From: an uncultured Polaribacter sp.
Lineage (GTDB): Bacteria > Bacteroidota > Bacteroidia > Flavobacteriales > Flavobacteriaceae
Length of the DNA stretch: 40,099 nucleotides
Direction of reading: 5' to 3'
Assembly: GCA_913020555.1 (NCBI GenBank)
Contig: CAJWAC010000013.1
Coordinates: 1-40,099 of the forward strand
In this document: in pieces, positions 1-9,071 of the stretch
Position numbering within the stretch: the first letter of the stretch is position 1
How the letters are laid out: each line of letters opens with the position of its first letter
The notes under the pieces: generated by a model
Told to the model about the DNA's origin: nothing
Databases searched by the model: none
Seen by the model: only the letters and a program-made list of their open reading frames with translations
Position numbers and translations under genes: made by a program

Positions 1-264
1 AAGAGAATGGGGTTTGTTACTAATTTGAGCTGGTTTGATTTGTCTCTCCTTAATTAAACTTAGATTGATAGAATGGGTCTAAGTCCTCGCATTTGATTAC
101 GTCGCTCACTAATATTTTCCCTGGATATTAAATCATTACCTCTGGGTAGCTTGACATTGTCTTAATGTGGTCTTATTTAAAAGGATAGCTTGAAGCGTTG
201 CTTTTAAGGTGATATCATGGTAAGTTATTGATAAATAAAGAATTAAGTTTCAAATTGTATTTTT
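1..264. other. No gene recognised
   Basis: I see no convincing open reading frame, tRNA or rRNA in this stretch on either strand; all frames are broken by stops. It lies upstream of a sigma70-like promoter at 265-293 and belongs to the same higher-G+C block as the helicase gene that follows. Confidence 0.5.
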
Positions 265-293
265 TTGACCCTTTGCCGTTAAGAAGATATAAG
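265..293 (+). promoter_or_regulatory. Sigma70-like promoter
   Basis: TTGACC (265-270) and TATAAG (288-293) are separated by 17 bp, which fits the -35/-10 architecture of proteobacterial housekeeping promoters. It does not resemble the TTTG/TAnnTTTG promoters of Bacteroidota used further along the window. Transcription would start near 300 and run into the hairpin at 375-400. Confidence 0.45.
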
Positions 294-299
294 TTCATT

Positions 300-407
300 T
301 TTAAAATAGAATTTTTCCACATGGATTTTTCGGGCGATATTCAAAACGGGCTTTGGATACGCTCCTACAAAGAAACGGGAAGGGATTAATCCCCTCCCGT
401 TTTTTTA
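300..407 (+). ncRNA. Candidate small RNA or tiny-ORF transcript
   Basis: A ~100-nt transcript is predicted purely from its boundaries: a sigma70-like promoter at 265-293 and a strong hairpin plus T-run at 375-408. Inside is a 22-codon frame (ATG 321, TAA 387-389), but it has no visible ribosome site and its stop lies inside the terminator stem, so a noncoding RNA is the likelier reading. I recognise no RNA family; it does not look like 4.5S, 6S or tmRNA. Confidence 0.3.
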
Positions 408-408
408 T
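375..408. terminator. Bidirectional intrinsic terminator
   Basis: The stem pairs ACGGGA (375-380) with TCCCGT (395-400) and continues inward through GGGATT/AATCCC after one mismatch. It is followed by a run of T on the plus strand (401-406). Read on the minus strand it ends in TTTCTTTG, so it can also terminate the helicase gene that stops at 434. Confidence 0.75.
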
Positions 409-433
409 TTTTGTAATACACAATGATTGCTTT

Positions 434-3118
434 CTAAAAAACCAGAAATTCCTTGTGCATCGGATAGTAGAGTGCTTTTTTAATGGGCCGTGTTTCTCCT
501 AGTTGTTTAAAAAGATTTTCGTATTGATTGAGTTGGTTGTGATAGCGATCTCTTTCATTATTAAAAAAAGTTTCTAGGTTTGTTCCCATGTGTCCTCCCG
601 TTTTATAATCTATAATCCATCGAACGTCATTTTCGTCTATGAATGTTCGGTCAATAATTCTTGATCGGTAGATGTCATTTTTCATCTGAGTCAATGAATA
701 CTCACAACGTGCATCTCTGTGAGACTCAAGAATCCATCTTCCTGTATCGTGGCCCAATATATTGCGGAGCATAGTTCTCCCTTTTTTTATTTCTTCTGGG
801 ATCATTTCAGGAGGTAACCCTTGGGATTTTAAAGCTGCAGACATACTAGTTTCTAAGCTGCTAATTCTTTTTTTGGTCCAATTTTCTTGTCCTTCTTCAG
901 CTAAGGTTTGAAAGCATTTATGCATCACTATCCCAAGGCACCTTGCTCCGCTACCTGCCCAAACAAATTCTGGGGATTCTGGTTCATCCTGAAGTTCCAT
1001 GTTGCTCCCCAATTCTATGCTTGGAGGAGTTTCTGGTAATTCGTAATTTTCTGGAAGTCGATTTATTGAAGGTATTGAAATATTTTCTAAATTTTCTAGG
1101 TTTTGTATATCAGCAACCATAGAACGGGATATCTGAGACCACTCTTCTCCTATATAAGGCCACAATTTGTTTAAGAGTGATCCTTTTAGAGGAACTTTAC
1201 CATCAGTTGAAAACTGACCAAAAAGATGTAGCTGCAGCTTCGTTCGTGTAGTGGCAACATAAAGAAGTCGTAACGTTTCGTAATCCGATTTATTTCGATC
1301 AAATTGAGATAAAAAACTGTAGATGTGTGACGAAGGCCCTCCTTTCTCCTCAATTGGGGCTATTAATAAATCCTCACCATGAGGCATCCAGTTGACTAGA
1401 CGTTTTTTCTCAGCCTTTGAAGTTTTTTCAAGCCCTGGAATTATGACAAAGTCAAACTCAAGGCCTTTCGCTTTATGCATCGTCATGATTTGAACAGTAT
1501 TTTTTAATTCAACCCGGGAATTTGAAAATAGATGGTTTATGTCATCCTGAAATATCCGAATATTTGACAATTCATTTGATTCAAGAAATTCGCTGACCTT
1601 ATCGAAAAAAATTTCTATATCTGAAAAATTGTCTCGGTTAGCGCAGGCTGGACCTCCAAGCTGAATCCAGCACCCTTCAAGTAGGTCTCTGAAATTTGTT
1701 AAGGGTAATGATTTTAGGGTTTCGGAGAGTACTGGAATGATCCGTCCAAGTCGTCTTTGTCCGGTTGCGTTGAGATTTCCAATGCGCCTACTATCCTGTA
1801 ATAATTTCCAAACAGGAGTATTTTTATCGGCATCGCAGATTTTATGGAGATCAGCTAATGACAAACCGCACCAAGGAGCTCGAAGAATCGATAACCACGC
1901 CACTCGATCGCTTAGTGACGTAAGTGCTCGCATCAGAGCAAGAAGATCCATTATTTCAGGGCGTGAAGTGAGCGAATCAATATCTTCAGCTTGGAATTTT
2001 ATTTTTCTATCACGAAATTCTTTTATAATTGATTTCAAATGGTTTCGTGCTCTCACAAGGATTGCTATGGTTTTATCAGGATGCTTTTCCTGAAGAGATA
2101 AAATTAAATTAGCTATTTCAGTTGCTTCCTTGTCGACAGGTCGCACGAAAACATTAGAATGAGTTGTTTCGGTCTGTTCTGCACTTGAGCGTGAAAATTT
2201 TATAGCGCCTAAATATTGGTCGTTTTTATTTGGGAAGATCAATCTAAAACATTCATTTATCCAATCCACAATTGGTTTTTTTGATCGGAAATTGGTTCGT
2301 AGTAGAAGAGGATCAAAATGGATTTGCCCAAGGCCTTCTTTTTTTGTTTTGAGAAATAACCCGACCTCTGCATCGCGGAACCTGTATATTGATTGCATGG
2401 GATCACCGACAATAAACATGGTTCGCCCATCGTCTGGGATCCAACCGGAGGTAAGTTTCATTAACAGGTCGTATTGTTTGAATGAAATATCTTGGTATTC
2501 ATCCACAAGGATATGTTGGATTTTATAGTCAAGGTAAAGTAGAAGGTCTGTAGGATTATCTTCGCTTCCAAGGGCTTTTCTTGCGGTAAGGGAAATTTCT
2601 GTAAAGTCTGCTTTTCCCTGTTCACTAAACACATTTCTTAGGGTTTTAGCCATATCTGGTAAGAGTAATAAGGTTGATTCTAATACTTGCCATTCGAAGT
2701 CTGTGAAATTTGGTTCCGGTAAGTTTCGTACTTCGCGGAGTTTTTGTAGAAAAATGTTATGGGTGGTTAACATCCCAAGAAAATCGAGAAAATCACTTTT
2801 CATTTGGTCTTTTCTTGGAGGGAACCCAGTTCTCTTGTCGATACTTTGTCTTATGGATCCATCTTTAATGAAAACTAATTCAGCGATTGCTTTCCATAAG
2901 TTTAGATCGGTAATCTGATGACCTGGTATAGAGGTTATATTTGCCAAACTGGAAATAGGGCTTTGTGGGTTATCCCTTAGACAGTTTTCTCCGGCAAAGG
3001 ATGCTATCGGAATAATTGATGCCAATTCATCTGGTATATCACTACACAGGGCTCTTAGATTTAATTCAATGAGTTTAGAGAATTTTTTTTCATGTGTTTG
3101 TAGAGTTTTTGAATTAAT
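434..3118 (-). pseudogene. UvrD/AddA-like helicase-nuclease, N-terminally truncated
   Basis: This is a superfamily 1 DNA helicase with a C-terminal PD-(D/E)XK nuclease, of the AddA/RecB-like double-strand-break processing type seen in proteobacteria. Numbering from the TTG at 3025, visible motifs are DEYQD (Walker B, 175-179), GDPMQSIYRFRD (207-218), TNFRS (244-248), HKAKGLEFD (517-525) and YVATTR (589-594). The nuclease shows IIDR near 790, DYKTG near 806 and a QLNQYE helix after it. The frame stays open upstream of any start to a TAA at 3119-3121, and these extra residues still look like family sequence. The N-terminal third with the Walker A ATP-binding loop is absent, so the product cannot be a working helicase. 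The gene has higher G+C than everything to its right. I infer a partial gene cut at about 3120. Confidence 0.85.
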
Positions 3119-3357
3119 TTATTGTTTTTCAGTAAATAAGGGTGTAGATAATCAATATTTACCGCTCAAAAATATATGAAACTAGAGTGTTTGTCAATCC
3201 CTATTTGTAGTGAAATTTTCTTCTCCCTATTTATAGTGAGCTAAATCCCTATAATTAGGGATGGAGCTAAATAAACCAATCTTTTTAAAGAAGAAAAACA
3301 ATTTTAGAATCTATCAATTAATGCTATCTTGCCGTAAAAACATCAAAATAATATCAT
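3119..3357. other. Junction and AT-rich intergenic region
   Basis: The helicase homology stops here at an in-frame TAA (3119-3121), and base composition drops to the AT-rich style of the following 29 kb. No coding sequence is visible. The stretch holds three related palindromic motifs (3199-3262) and a weak -7-like TATCTTGC (3325-3332) before the nucleotidyltransferase gene. Confidence 0.55.
3199..3262. promoter_or_regulatory. Array of three CCCTAT palindromic sites
   Basis: Three related sites lie in line: CCCTATTTGTAGTGA (3199-3213), CCCTATTTATAGTGA (3225-3239) and the near-perfect palindrome ATCCCTATAATTAGGGAT (3245-3262). Each fits a degenerate CCCTAW...WTAGGG dyad. They end about 95 bp upstream of the gene at 3358. 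An operator array for a dimeric regulator is the simplest reading; the regulator is unknown. Confidence 0.45.
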
Positions 3358-4374
3358 ATGAAAATTATAGTGCCTATGGCTGGTATTGGTTCTCGTTTAA
3401 GGCCACATACATTAACCGTTCCTAAACCTTTAACAGTAATTGCTGGTAAGCCAATTGTGCAACGTTTGGTAGAAGATATTGCCTCTGTTATTGATGAGGA
3501 AATAGATGAAATAGCATTTGTGATAGGAAGTAGAGCCAAGGGTTTCCCAGCTGACACAGAAGATAAATTATTAAAAATTGCAAAAGAATTAGGTGCAAAA
3601 GGTTCTGTTTATGTGCAAGAGGAGGCGTTAGGAACTGCACATGCTATTTACTGCGCAAAAGAATCTTTAAACGGTCCTTGTGTTGTTGCATATGCAGACA
3701 CTTTATTTAAAGCAGATTTTAAATTGGATGCAAATGCTGATGGTGCAATTTGGGTAAGTCAAGTAGAAAACCCAAGTGCTTTTGGTGTGATTAAATTAGA
3801 AGACGGTGTTATTACTGACTTTATAGAAAAACCTAAAAACTTTGTTTCAGATTTAGCTATTATCGGGATTTATTACTTTAAAAGTGGTGAAAAAGTTCTG
3901 AAAGAAATTCAGCATTTAATTGATAATGATTTGAAAGAGAATGGAGAGTATCAACTGACAAATGTTTTAGAATCGTTAAAACAGCAGGGGGCTAAATTTG
4001 TTCCAGGAACAGTAAGTGCTTGGATGGATTGTGGTAAAAAAGACCCAACAGTAGATACTAATAAGCAAACACTTTCTTTTGAGCACAAAGCAGGTAACAA
4101 TTTAGTTTCTGATGATGTAGTTTTACAGAATTCACAAATTATTGAGCCTTGTTTTATTGGTAAAAACGTAGTTTTAAAAGATACAGTTGTGGGGCCTTAT
4201 GTTTCTATTGGAGAAAATAGTTTGGTAATCAATTCAACAATTACAAACTCCTTAATACAAACTAATGTAGAAATTTCTAATGCTAATTTAGATAACGCTA
4301 TGATTGGGAATTTTGCGAAATATAATGGTGAATATACTTCTGTAAGTATTGGAGATTATACCGAGTTGACATAA
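3358..4374 (+). CDS. NDP-sugar nucleotidyltransferase with left-handed beta-helix tail
   Basis: Predicted to transfer a nucleotidyl group from an NTP to a sugar 1-phosphate, supplying activated sugars for envelope glycans. The N-terminus carries the signature MAGIGSRLRPHT followed by PKPL (residues 7-25), the nucleotide-binding loop of the family. Residues 1 to about 240 form the transferase domain. From about 255 to the end, hexapeptide-like repeats rich in I/V/N (for example VGPYVSIGENSLV) indicate a left-handed beta-helix, as in glucose-1-phosphate thymidylyltransferase and GlmU-like enzymes. The sugar and base cannot be read from sequence. The next gene starts on the base after its TAA, so it heads a four-gene envelope operon with TPR, DUF4292 and EnvC-like proteins. 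The ATG at 3358 puts the signature in the usual place. Confidence 0.88.
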   Translation: MKIIVPMAGIGSRLRPHTLTVPKPLTVIAGKPIVQRLVEDIASVIDEEIDEIAFVIGSRAKGFPADTEDKLLKIAKELGAKGSVYVQEEALGTAHAIYCAKESLNGPCVVAYADTLFKADFKLDANADGAIWVSQVENPSAFGVIKLEDGVITDFIEKPKNFVSDLAIIGIYYFKSGEKVLKEIQHLIDNDLKENGEYQLTNVLESLKQQGAKFVPGTVSAWMDCGKKDPTVDTNKQTLSFEHKAGNNLVSDDVVLQNSQIIEPCFIGKNVVLKDTVVGPYVSIGENSLVINSTITNSLIQTNVEISNANLDNAMIGNFAKYNGEYTSVSIGDYTELT

Positions 4375-5352
4375 ATGAAAATTAGAATAAAGAGTGTAAT
4401 AATGATAGAAAACAAGATGAAAAATAATAAGATTATTCTCTTTACTTTGTTTTTTATTCTTCAACACTCTTTTTCTTTTTCACAAGATAGCATTCCAGAA
4501 AATAAAGATTTAACAGAAGATGCCGAACTTAAATTTCAACAATATTTTTTTAAGGCTTTATCTGAAAAAGCAATAGGAAATTATCAAAAAGCTATTGAAA
4601 ATTTGGAGAGCTGCAATCAATTATTAGAAAATGATATTGCTGTTTTTTATGAGTTTTCTAAGAACTATCTAGAACTTAATAATAGTTTATTGGCTAAAGA
4701 ATATATCAATAGAGCTTTACAGAAAGACGCCAATAATCTTTGGATGTTAAAACATTTGGTAAAAATTTATCAAAAAGAAAGAAATTATAAAGCAGCCATT
4801 AAGGTACAACAACAAATTACTGTTTTAAATCCAAAAGAAAGAGACTTTTTAGTGCAATTATATATTTATGATAGGCAATACCAAGAAGCAATTGCTTTAA
4901 TGGAAACTTTAGAACAAGAAAACCTACTCTTGACCAGGTTAAAAAAATTAAAGGAGAAATTAGGAAATAGGTATTCTCAAAAAGTCAAAAAGGAAAAGAC
5001 ATTAACTATTAGTGACTTAAAAAAACAGTTTGAAACTGACAAATCGTATCAACTTTTAAATCAAATTTTGAAGTTTTCTGCGGATAATGTATCAGAATTG
5101 ATAAAATACAGCTCAGAGGGGATTTTATTGTTTCCTGCCCAACCAAATCTATATTTGATAAACGGAAGAGCATTAACTACTCAAAAAGAATACAAAAAAG
5201 CAATATTAGTTTTAAAAGAGGGTTTAGATTTCGTATTAGAAAATGAAATGGAAGCTGATTTTTATAAAGAAATTGCAAAATCTTACAAAGGTTTAGGTGA
5301 CGATAAAGAAGGAAATAAATATCAGCAAAAAGCAAATAAATTGAAGAGTTAA
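4375..5352 (+). CDS. Secreted TPR-repeat protein
   Basis: A 325-residue protein that is exported and then almost entirely helical. ATG 4375 directly abuts the previous stop. A second ATG at 4417 (residue 15) begins a cleaner signal peptide, KNNKIILFTLFFILQ with cleavage near SFSFSQ, so 4417 may be the true start. Residues ~50-185 and ~220-320 show TPR-type helix pairs (YQKAIENLE, YKAAIKVQQQI, YKKAILVLKEGL). TPRs are protein-binding scaffolds; the partner is unknown. It lies between a sugar nucleotidyltransferase and a DUF4292 lipoprotein, 2 bp from the latter, an arrangement I associate with conserved flavobacterial envelope operons. A role in outer-membrane or cell-wall assembly is inference from context only. 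Confidence 0.8.
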   Translation: MKIRIKSVIMIENKMKNNKIILFTLFFILQHSFSFSQDSIPENKDLTEDAELKFQQYFFKALSEKAIGNYQKAIENLESCNQLLENDIAVFYEFSKNYLELNNSLLAKEYINRALQKDANNLWMLKHLVKIYQKERNYKAAIKVQQQITVLNPKERDFLVQLYIYDRQYQEAIALMETLEQENLLLTRLKKLKEKLGNRYSQKVKKEKTLTISDLKKQFETDKSYQLLNQILKFSADNVSELIKYSSEGILLFPAQPNLYLINGRALTTQKEYKKAILVLKEGLDFVLENEMEADFYKEIAKSYKGLGDDKEGNKYQQKANKLKS

Positions 5353-5354
5353 TA

Positions 5355-6125
5355 ATGAAGTTTTTAAAATACGTATTCCTTTTTACAATAATCTTGACTT
5401 CTTGTAAAACATCCAAAAATATGATTGATGTAAATGCAACTACAAAAAATATATCTGCAAGAAAAGTAGCAAAAAAACATACAGAAGCTCATTTTGATAA
5501 GCAAAATATTGACGCAAAACTGAAAGTGAATTTTGATAATGGAAAATCAAAACAAGCTTTGTCTGTGAGCATGAAAATTAAAAAAGACGAGGTAATATGG
5601 TTAAAAGGATCTAAATTTATTACGGTTTTTAAAGCGGAAATTACTCCAACTGCAGTTCGTTATTATTCTTCTCCGTTTAAAAATTATTTTGAAGGCGATT
5701 TTTCAATGATTAAAAAGTTATTAGGTGTAGAAATTAACTTTGATCAACTTCAAAACTTGTTTTTAGGACAGGCCTTAACCAATCTAAAAGAAGAAAAGCA
5801 GGTTGTAGAAATCGTAGATAATACCTATATATTATCACCAGAAAAACAAGCTGAATTGTTTGATATTTTCTTTAATATTAATCCTGCTCATTTTAAGTTA
5901 GATGAACAATCCATTGTAAATGTTGATAAAAATTTGCGATTAGATGTAAAATACCCGTCATATAGTGTAATAGATGATGTGGTTTTTCCATCTGCGGTAA
6001 AAATTAAAGCAAAGAGTAAAAACTCTTTAACAGCTATAGATTTGCAATATAAATCTGTGGTTTTTGATACAGATGTAAAAATGTCATTTAATATTCCAAA
6101 AGGCTATAAACAATTAAAATTTTAA
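5355..6125 (+). CDS. DUF4292 lipoprotein
   Basis: A 256-residue predicted lipoprotein. The signal FLFTIILTSC ends in a lipobox Cys at about residue 17, so the mature protein should be lipid-anchored in the periplasm or outer membrane. The remainder alternates short beta-strands (VNFDNGKSKQALSVSMKIKKDEVIWL) in a pattern like LolA/LppX-type lipoprotein carriers; I recognise it as the Bacteroidota family DUF4292. Its stop overlaps the next ATG by one base (TAATG at 6123-6127), indicating translational coupling with the EnvC-like gene. Function is unproven; carriage of a lipid or lipoprotein is inference from fold and neighbours. Confidence 0.8.
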   Translation: MKFLKYVFLFTIILTSCKTSKNMIDVNATTKNISARKVAKKHTEAHFDKQNIDAKLKVNFDNGKSKQALSVSMKIKKDEVIWLKGSKFITVFKAEITPTAVRYYSSPFKNYFEGDFSMIKKLLGVEINFDQLQNLFLGQALTNLKEEKQVVEIVDNTYILSPEKQAELFDIFFNINPAHFKLDEQSIVNVDKNLRLDVKYPSYSVIDDVVFPSAVKIKAKSKNSLTAIDLQYKSVVFDTDVKMSFNIPKGYKQLKF

Positions 6126-7363
6126 TGAAATCTTTCAAATTTTTTGTCTTTTTGGTATTCATTGTTTTAATGAAGTCTAATGCTTTTGGTCAAACTAGAA
6201 AGCAGCTAGAAAGCCAGCGAAAAAAATATAAATCAGAAATTATAAAGCTGAATAATTTACTTTTTACGGAGGTTAAAAAGCAAAAAAATGCTTTAGATGC
6301 TTTGAAAGATATCAATCAGAAAATTAGTACTAGAAATAAATTAATCAACACTATTAATTTAGAAGCTCGTTTACTTTCTAACACAATAAAAGTAAACGAA
6401 CGAAAAATACAGAAGCTTAACAAAGATTTAGATGCTTTAAAAGCAGATTACGCAGAGATGATTTATAAATCATACAAAAGCAAGTCACAACAAAGTAGAG
6501 TAATGTTTTTGTTGTCTTCTCAAAACTTTTATCAAGGCTATAAGCGCTTGGAGTATATGAAACAATATACCAAGTTTAGAAAAAAGCAAGGTGAAGCAAT
6601 TAAAGTGCAAACTGATTTTATAACAAAAATAAATGACTCGCTTTTTTATCAAAAGAAAGTAAAAGATACTTTGATTTTGGCAGAAAAAAACCAAAAAGAG
6701 GCAATTGAGTCAGATAAAAAAAATCAAGAAATTTTAATTGCTAAAATCAAGAAAAAAGAAGGGAAATACAAAAGAGAAATTAAGAACAAGCAAAAGGAGG
6801 AGAGACGGATTGCAACCAAAATAGATAAACTTATAAAAGCAGAAATTGCAAAAGCAAATGCCATAGCAAGGAAAAAAAATACTAGTAAAGAACCCGTTTC
6901 AAAAAAGAATGATAAATTCATTTTAAGTCCGGAAGCCAAAGCATTAGCTGCAAAATTTGAACAAAATAAAGGTAAATTACCATGGCCTGTAAAAGATGGT
7001 TTAATTACGAGACGTTTTGGTGTGCAACCTCATCCGGTTTTTTCTGGAATTACTATAAACAGCACAGGACTGCATTTTACAACTTCTAATGGTAATGAAG
7101 CAGAAGCTATTTTTGGAGGTGAAGTTTTGAATGTTTTGATAGGAACTGGAAAAACAAAAAATGTAATGATAAGACACGGAAATTACATAACCTCCTATAA
7201 AAATTTAGAAAATTCTTATGTAAAAAAAGGGGATAAAATCATTACAGGTCAAAAAATTGGAAAAATTTTTAAAGATAAAGTTACCAATAAAACCGTTTTA
7301 ATTTTTGTTCTTTTTAAAAATACAAAACGTCTAAACCCTTCTTCTTGGATTATGAGACGGTAA
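6125..7363 (+). CDS. EnvC-like murein hydrolase activator, degenerate LytM domain
   Basis: A 412-residue periplasmic protein: signal peptide (1 to ~23, ending AFGQ), then a long lysine- and glutamine-rich coiled coil (~25-255), then an M23/LytM domain (~283-412). This is the EnvC/NlpD architecture, whose members activate amidases that split septal peptidoglycan. The zinc ligands of active M23 peptidases are missing: the HxGxD region reads INSTGLHFT, the TxYxHL motif reads TSYKNL, and the HLHFE motif reads LIFVLF. It is therefore very unlikely to be a peptidase itself and fits a non-catalytic activator. It is translationally coupled to the DUF4292 gene. It ends at 7363, and the convergent gene's stop codon begins on the next base. 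Confidence 0.85.
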   Translation: MKSFKFFVFLVFIVLMKSNAFGQTRKQLESQRKKYKSEIIKLNNLLFTEVKKQKNALDALKDINQKISTRNKLINTINLEARLLSNTIKVNERKIQKLNKDLDALKADYAEMIYKSYKSKSQQSRVMFLLSSQNFYQGYKRLEYMKQYTKFRKKQGEAIKVQTDFITKINDSLFYQKKVKDTLILAEKNQKEAIESDKKNQEILIAKIKKKEGKYKREIKNKQKEERRIATKIDKLIKAEIAKANAIARKKNTSKEPVSKKNDKFILSPEAKALAAKFEQNKGKLPWPVKDGLITRRFGVQPHPVFSGITINSTGLHFTTSNGNEAEAIFGGEVLNVLIGTGKTKNVMIRHGNYITSYKNLENSYVKKGDKIITGQKIGKIFKDKVTNKTVLIFVLFKNTKRLNPSSWIMRR

Positions 7364-8953
7364 TTATTTTTGCATTACTTTTTTAATAATATTTTTCCCT
7401 GTCATTGCAGAGGTTGTAATTACTCCAGAAAATAAAGCTGCAGCAACACCAGCCGTAACAACATCTTGCCCTGTTAAATATAGATTTTTAATTTTGGTTC
7501 TTGGTTTCAAGAAATTTTGTCTGAATCTTTTTGGAGTATGGTCTAAACCATAAATTTCCCCTTTATCGTAATTTATAAAATGTTGTGTAGTTAGTGGTGT
7601 AGAAAGTTCATAATGTTGAATTTTACCTTTAGCTTGTGGAATGTGTTTATACAAAACCTGCAAAAGTCTTTGCGCTATTTTTTCTTTTTTATCATTATAG
7701 TCTTCACCACGTTTCATCCATTTTGTTCCATTCCAATTTTTAAAACCTTCAAAAGGTAGTAAAGTGATGATATCTATCGTGCTTTTTCCTGGATATCTGT
7801 TGCTCCAATCAGGATCTTTAGCAGATGGAAATGAAATATAAACTACTGGAAATTCTGCATCTAAATCATTTAAATAATTATGTACAGCAGTATCGTGATC
7901 TATTTTATCAGGATAAATCCAATAGTTGGTTTTTGGGAGCTTCAATTCTTCTGGAGAACCGTCTAAACCAATATACAAACAGGCGTGAGAAACAGATCTT
8001 TTTACAGTTTTTAATTGTTGTTTTAATGCATGTTTTTCAACTATTTTTTCTGGGATTAATTTGTTGTAAGTAGTCATAATTCCAGCACCAGAAATAATTT
8101 TTTCAGCAAAAAAACTTTTGCCATCCTTCATATTTACACCAATAGCTTTGTTATTTTTGATGATAATTTCATCAACTTCAGAATTAATTATAATAGTTCC
8201 ACCAGCTTTCTCAATCACCTTGTCAATAGTTTTTGCAATTTCTGATGAACCGCCAACAGGAAAACTTCCTCCAGCAAAATAATGTCTTGCAACAGCCGCA
8301 TGCATTACAAAACTACTTTCTTTTGGAGGTAAACCATAGTCTCCATATTGTCCTGAAAGTACTTTGATCAATTCTTCATTATTGGTTAAAGAAGATAAAA
8401 CTTCATAAGTGGTTTTATCAGAAAATTTATAAAAAGGTTTACGCATTTTTCCGCCAAAAATTTTACTCATTATTGGTGGTAACGCTTTATCCATATAAAA
8501 TTTTTGACTGGTTTTAATAGCTTCAAAAACCAAACGCACATAATCATCTATGGCAGTTTTCTCGTCAGGAAAATAGGAAAGTATTTTCTCTTTAAAATTT
8601 TGTACACCTTTTACAAAATCATATTCTTTATCACCAATTACAATTTTATCATAGACATCACCCATATCGGCCCATTGCAATTCACTGTTAGAAATATAAT
8701 CAAATAACTTACGAATTACAGAAGTTTCTCTTTGAACTTCTCCTATATAATGTATACCAACATCCCACTCAAAACCTTTACGTTTAAAAATATGAGTAAA
8801 TCCTCCAGCAATATAATGACGTTCTAAAACCAATACTTTTTGACCCTCTTTGGCCAAAATAGCAGCAGAAGTTAAACTGCCCATTCCAGAACCAATAATT
8901 ATGGTATCGTATTTTTCTGCTAAAGCAGGATTTTTCTTGTAAGATTGAATCAT
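7364..8953 (-). CDS. CrtI/retinol-saturase-like FAD oxidoreductase
   Basis: A flavin-dependent desaturase or saturase of the phytoene desaturase superfamily, related to all-trans-retinol 13,14-reductase. From the ATG at 8953 the protein is about 529 residues. A dinucleotide-binding fold is visible at YDTIIIGSGMGSLTSAAILA, with the distal acid in VLVLERH, followed by GGFTHIFKRKGFEWDVGIHY. The C-terminal FAD-contact motif reads LYLTGQDVVTAGVAAALFSG. The frame can be extended to a TTG at 8989, but that would overlap a -7-like TATATTAG, so I prefer 8953. Substrate is unknown; carotenoid or lipid-polyene reduction is a guess. It is convergent to the EnvC-like gene with no intergenic bases. Confidence 0.82.
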   Translation of the reverse strand: MIQSYKKNPALAEKYDTIIIGSGMGSLTSAAILAKEGQKVLVLERHYIAGGFTHIFKRKGFEWDVGIHYIGEVQRETSVIRKLFDYISNSELQWADMGDVYDKIVIGDKEYDFVKGVQNFKEKILSYFPDEKTAIDDYVRLVFEAIKTSQKFYMDKALPPIMSKIFGGKMRKPFYKFSDKTTYEVLSSLTNNEELIKVLSGQYGDYGLPPKESSFVMHAAVARHYFAGGSFPVGGSSEIAKTIDKVIEKAGGTIIINSEVDEIIIKNNKAIGVNMKDGKSFFAEKIISGAGIMTTYNKLIPEKIVEKHALKQQLKTVKRSVSHACLYIGLDGSPEELKLPKTNYWIYPDKIDHDTAVHNYLNDLDAEFPVVYISFPSAKDPDWSNRYPGKSTIDIITLLPFEGFKNWNGTKWMKRGEDYNDKKEKIAQRLLQVLYKHIPQAKGKIQHYELSTPLTTQHFINYDKGEIYGLDHTPKRFRQNFLKPRTKIKNLYLTGQDVVTAGVAAALFSGVITTSAMTGKNIIKKVMQK

Positions 8954-9071
8954 AAGATTAATTGTAAAAGCCTTCTCGCTAATATACAATCAATTTTATT
9001 TAAATTTTAAGTTGATTTTCTTTTGGTAAAATATACAATCACTTCTTTTTTAGGAATTCTTTTATTCTAAT

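Noticed and set aside
1..433. tRNA, 5S rRNA or tmRNA in the left end
   Set aside because: No cloverleaf, no TTCGANTC T-loop with paired stem and no conserved rRNA words could be found.
1737..2918. Several plus-strand frames opposite the helicase gene
   Set aside because: They are antisense shadows of a strongly conserved helicase reading frame and resemble no protein.
6960..7363. Active M23 zinc peptidase
   Set aside because: All zinc ligands are replaced, so I called it a non-catalytic EnvC-like activator.
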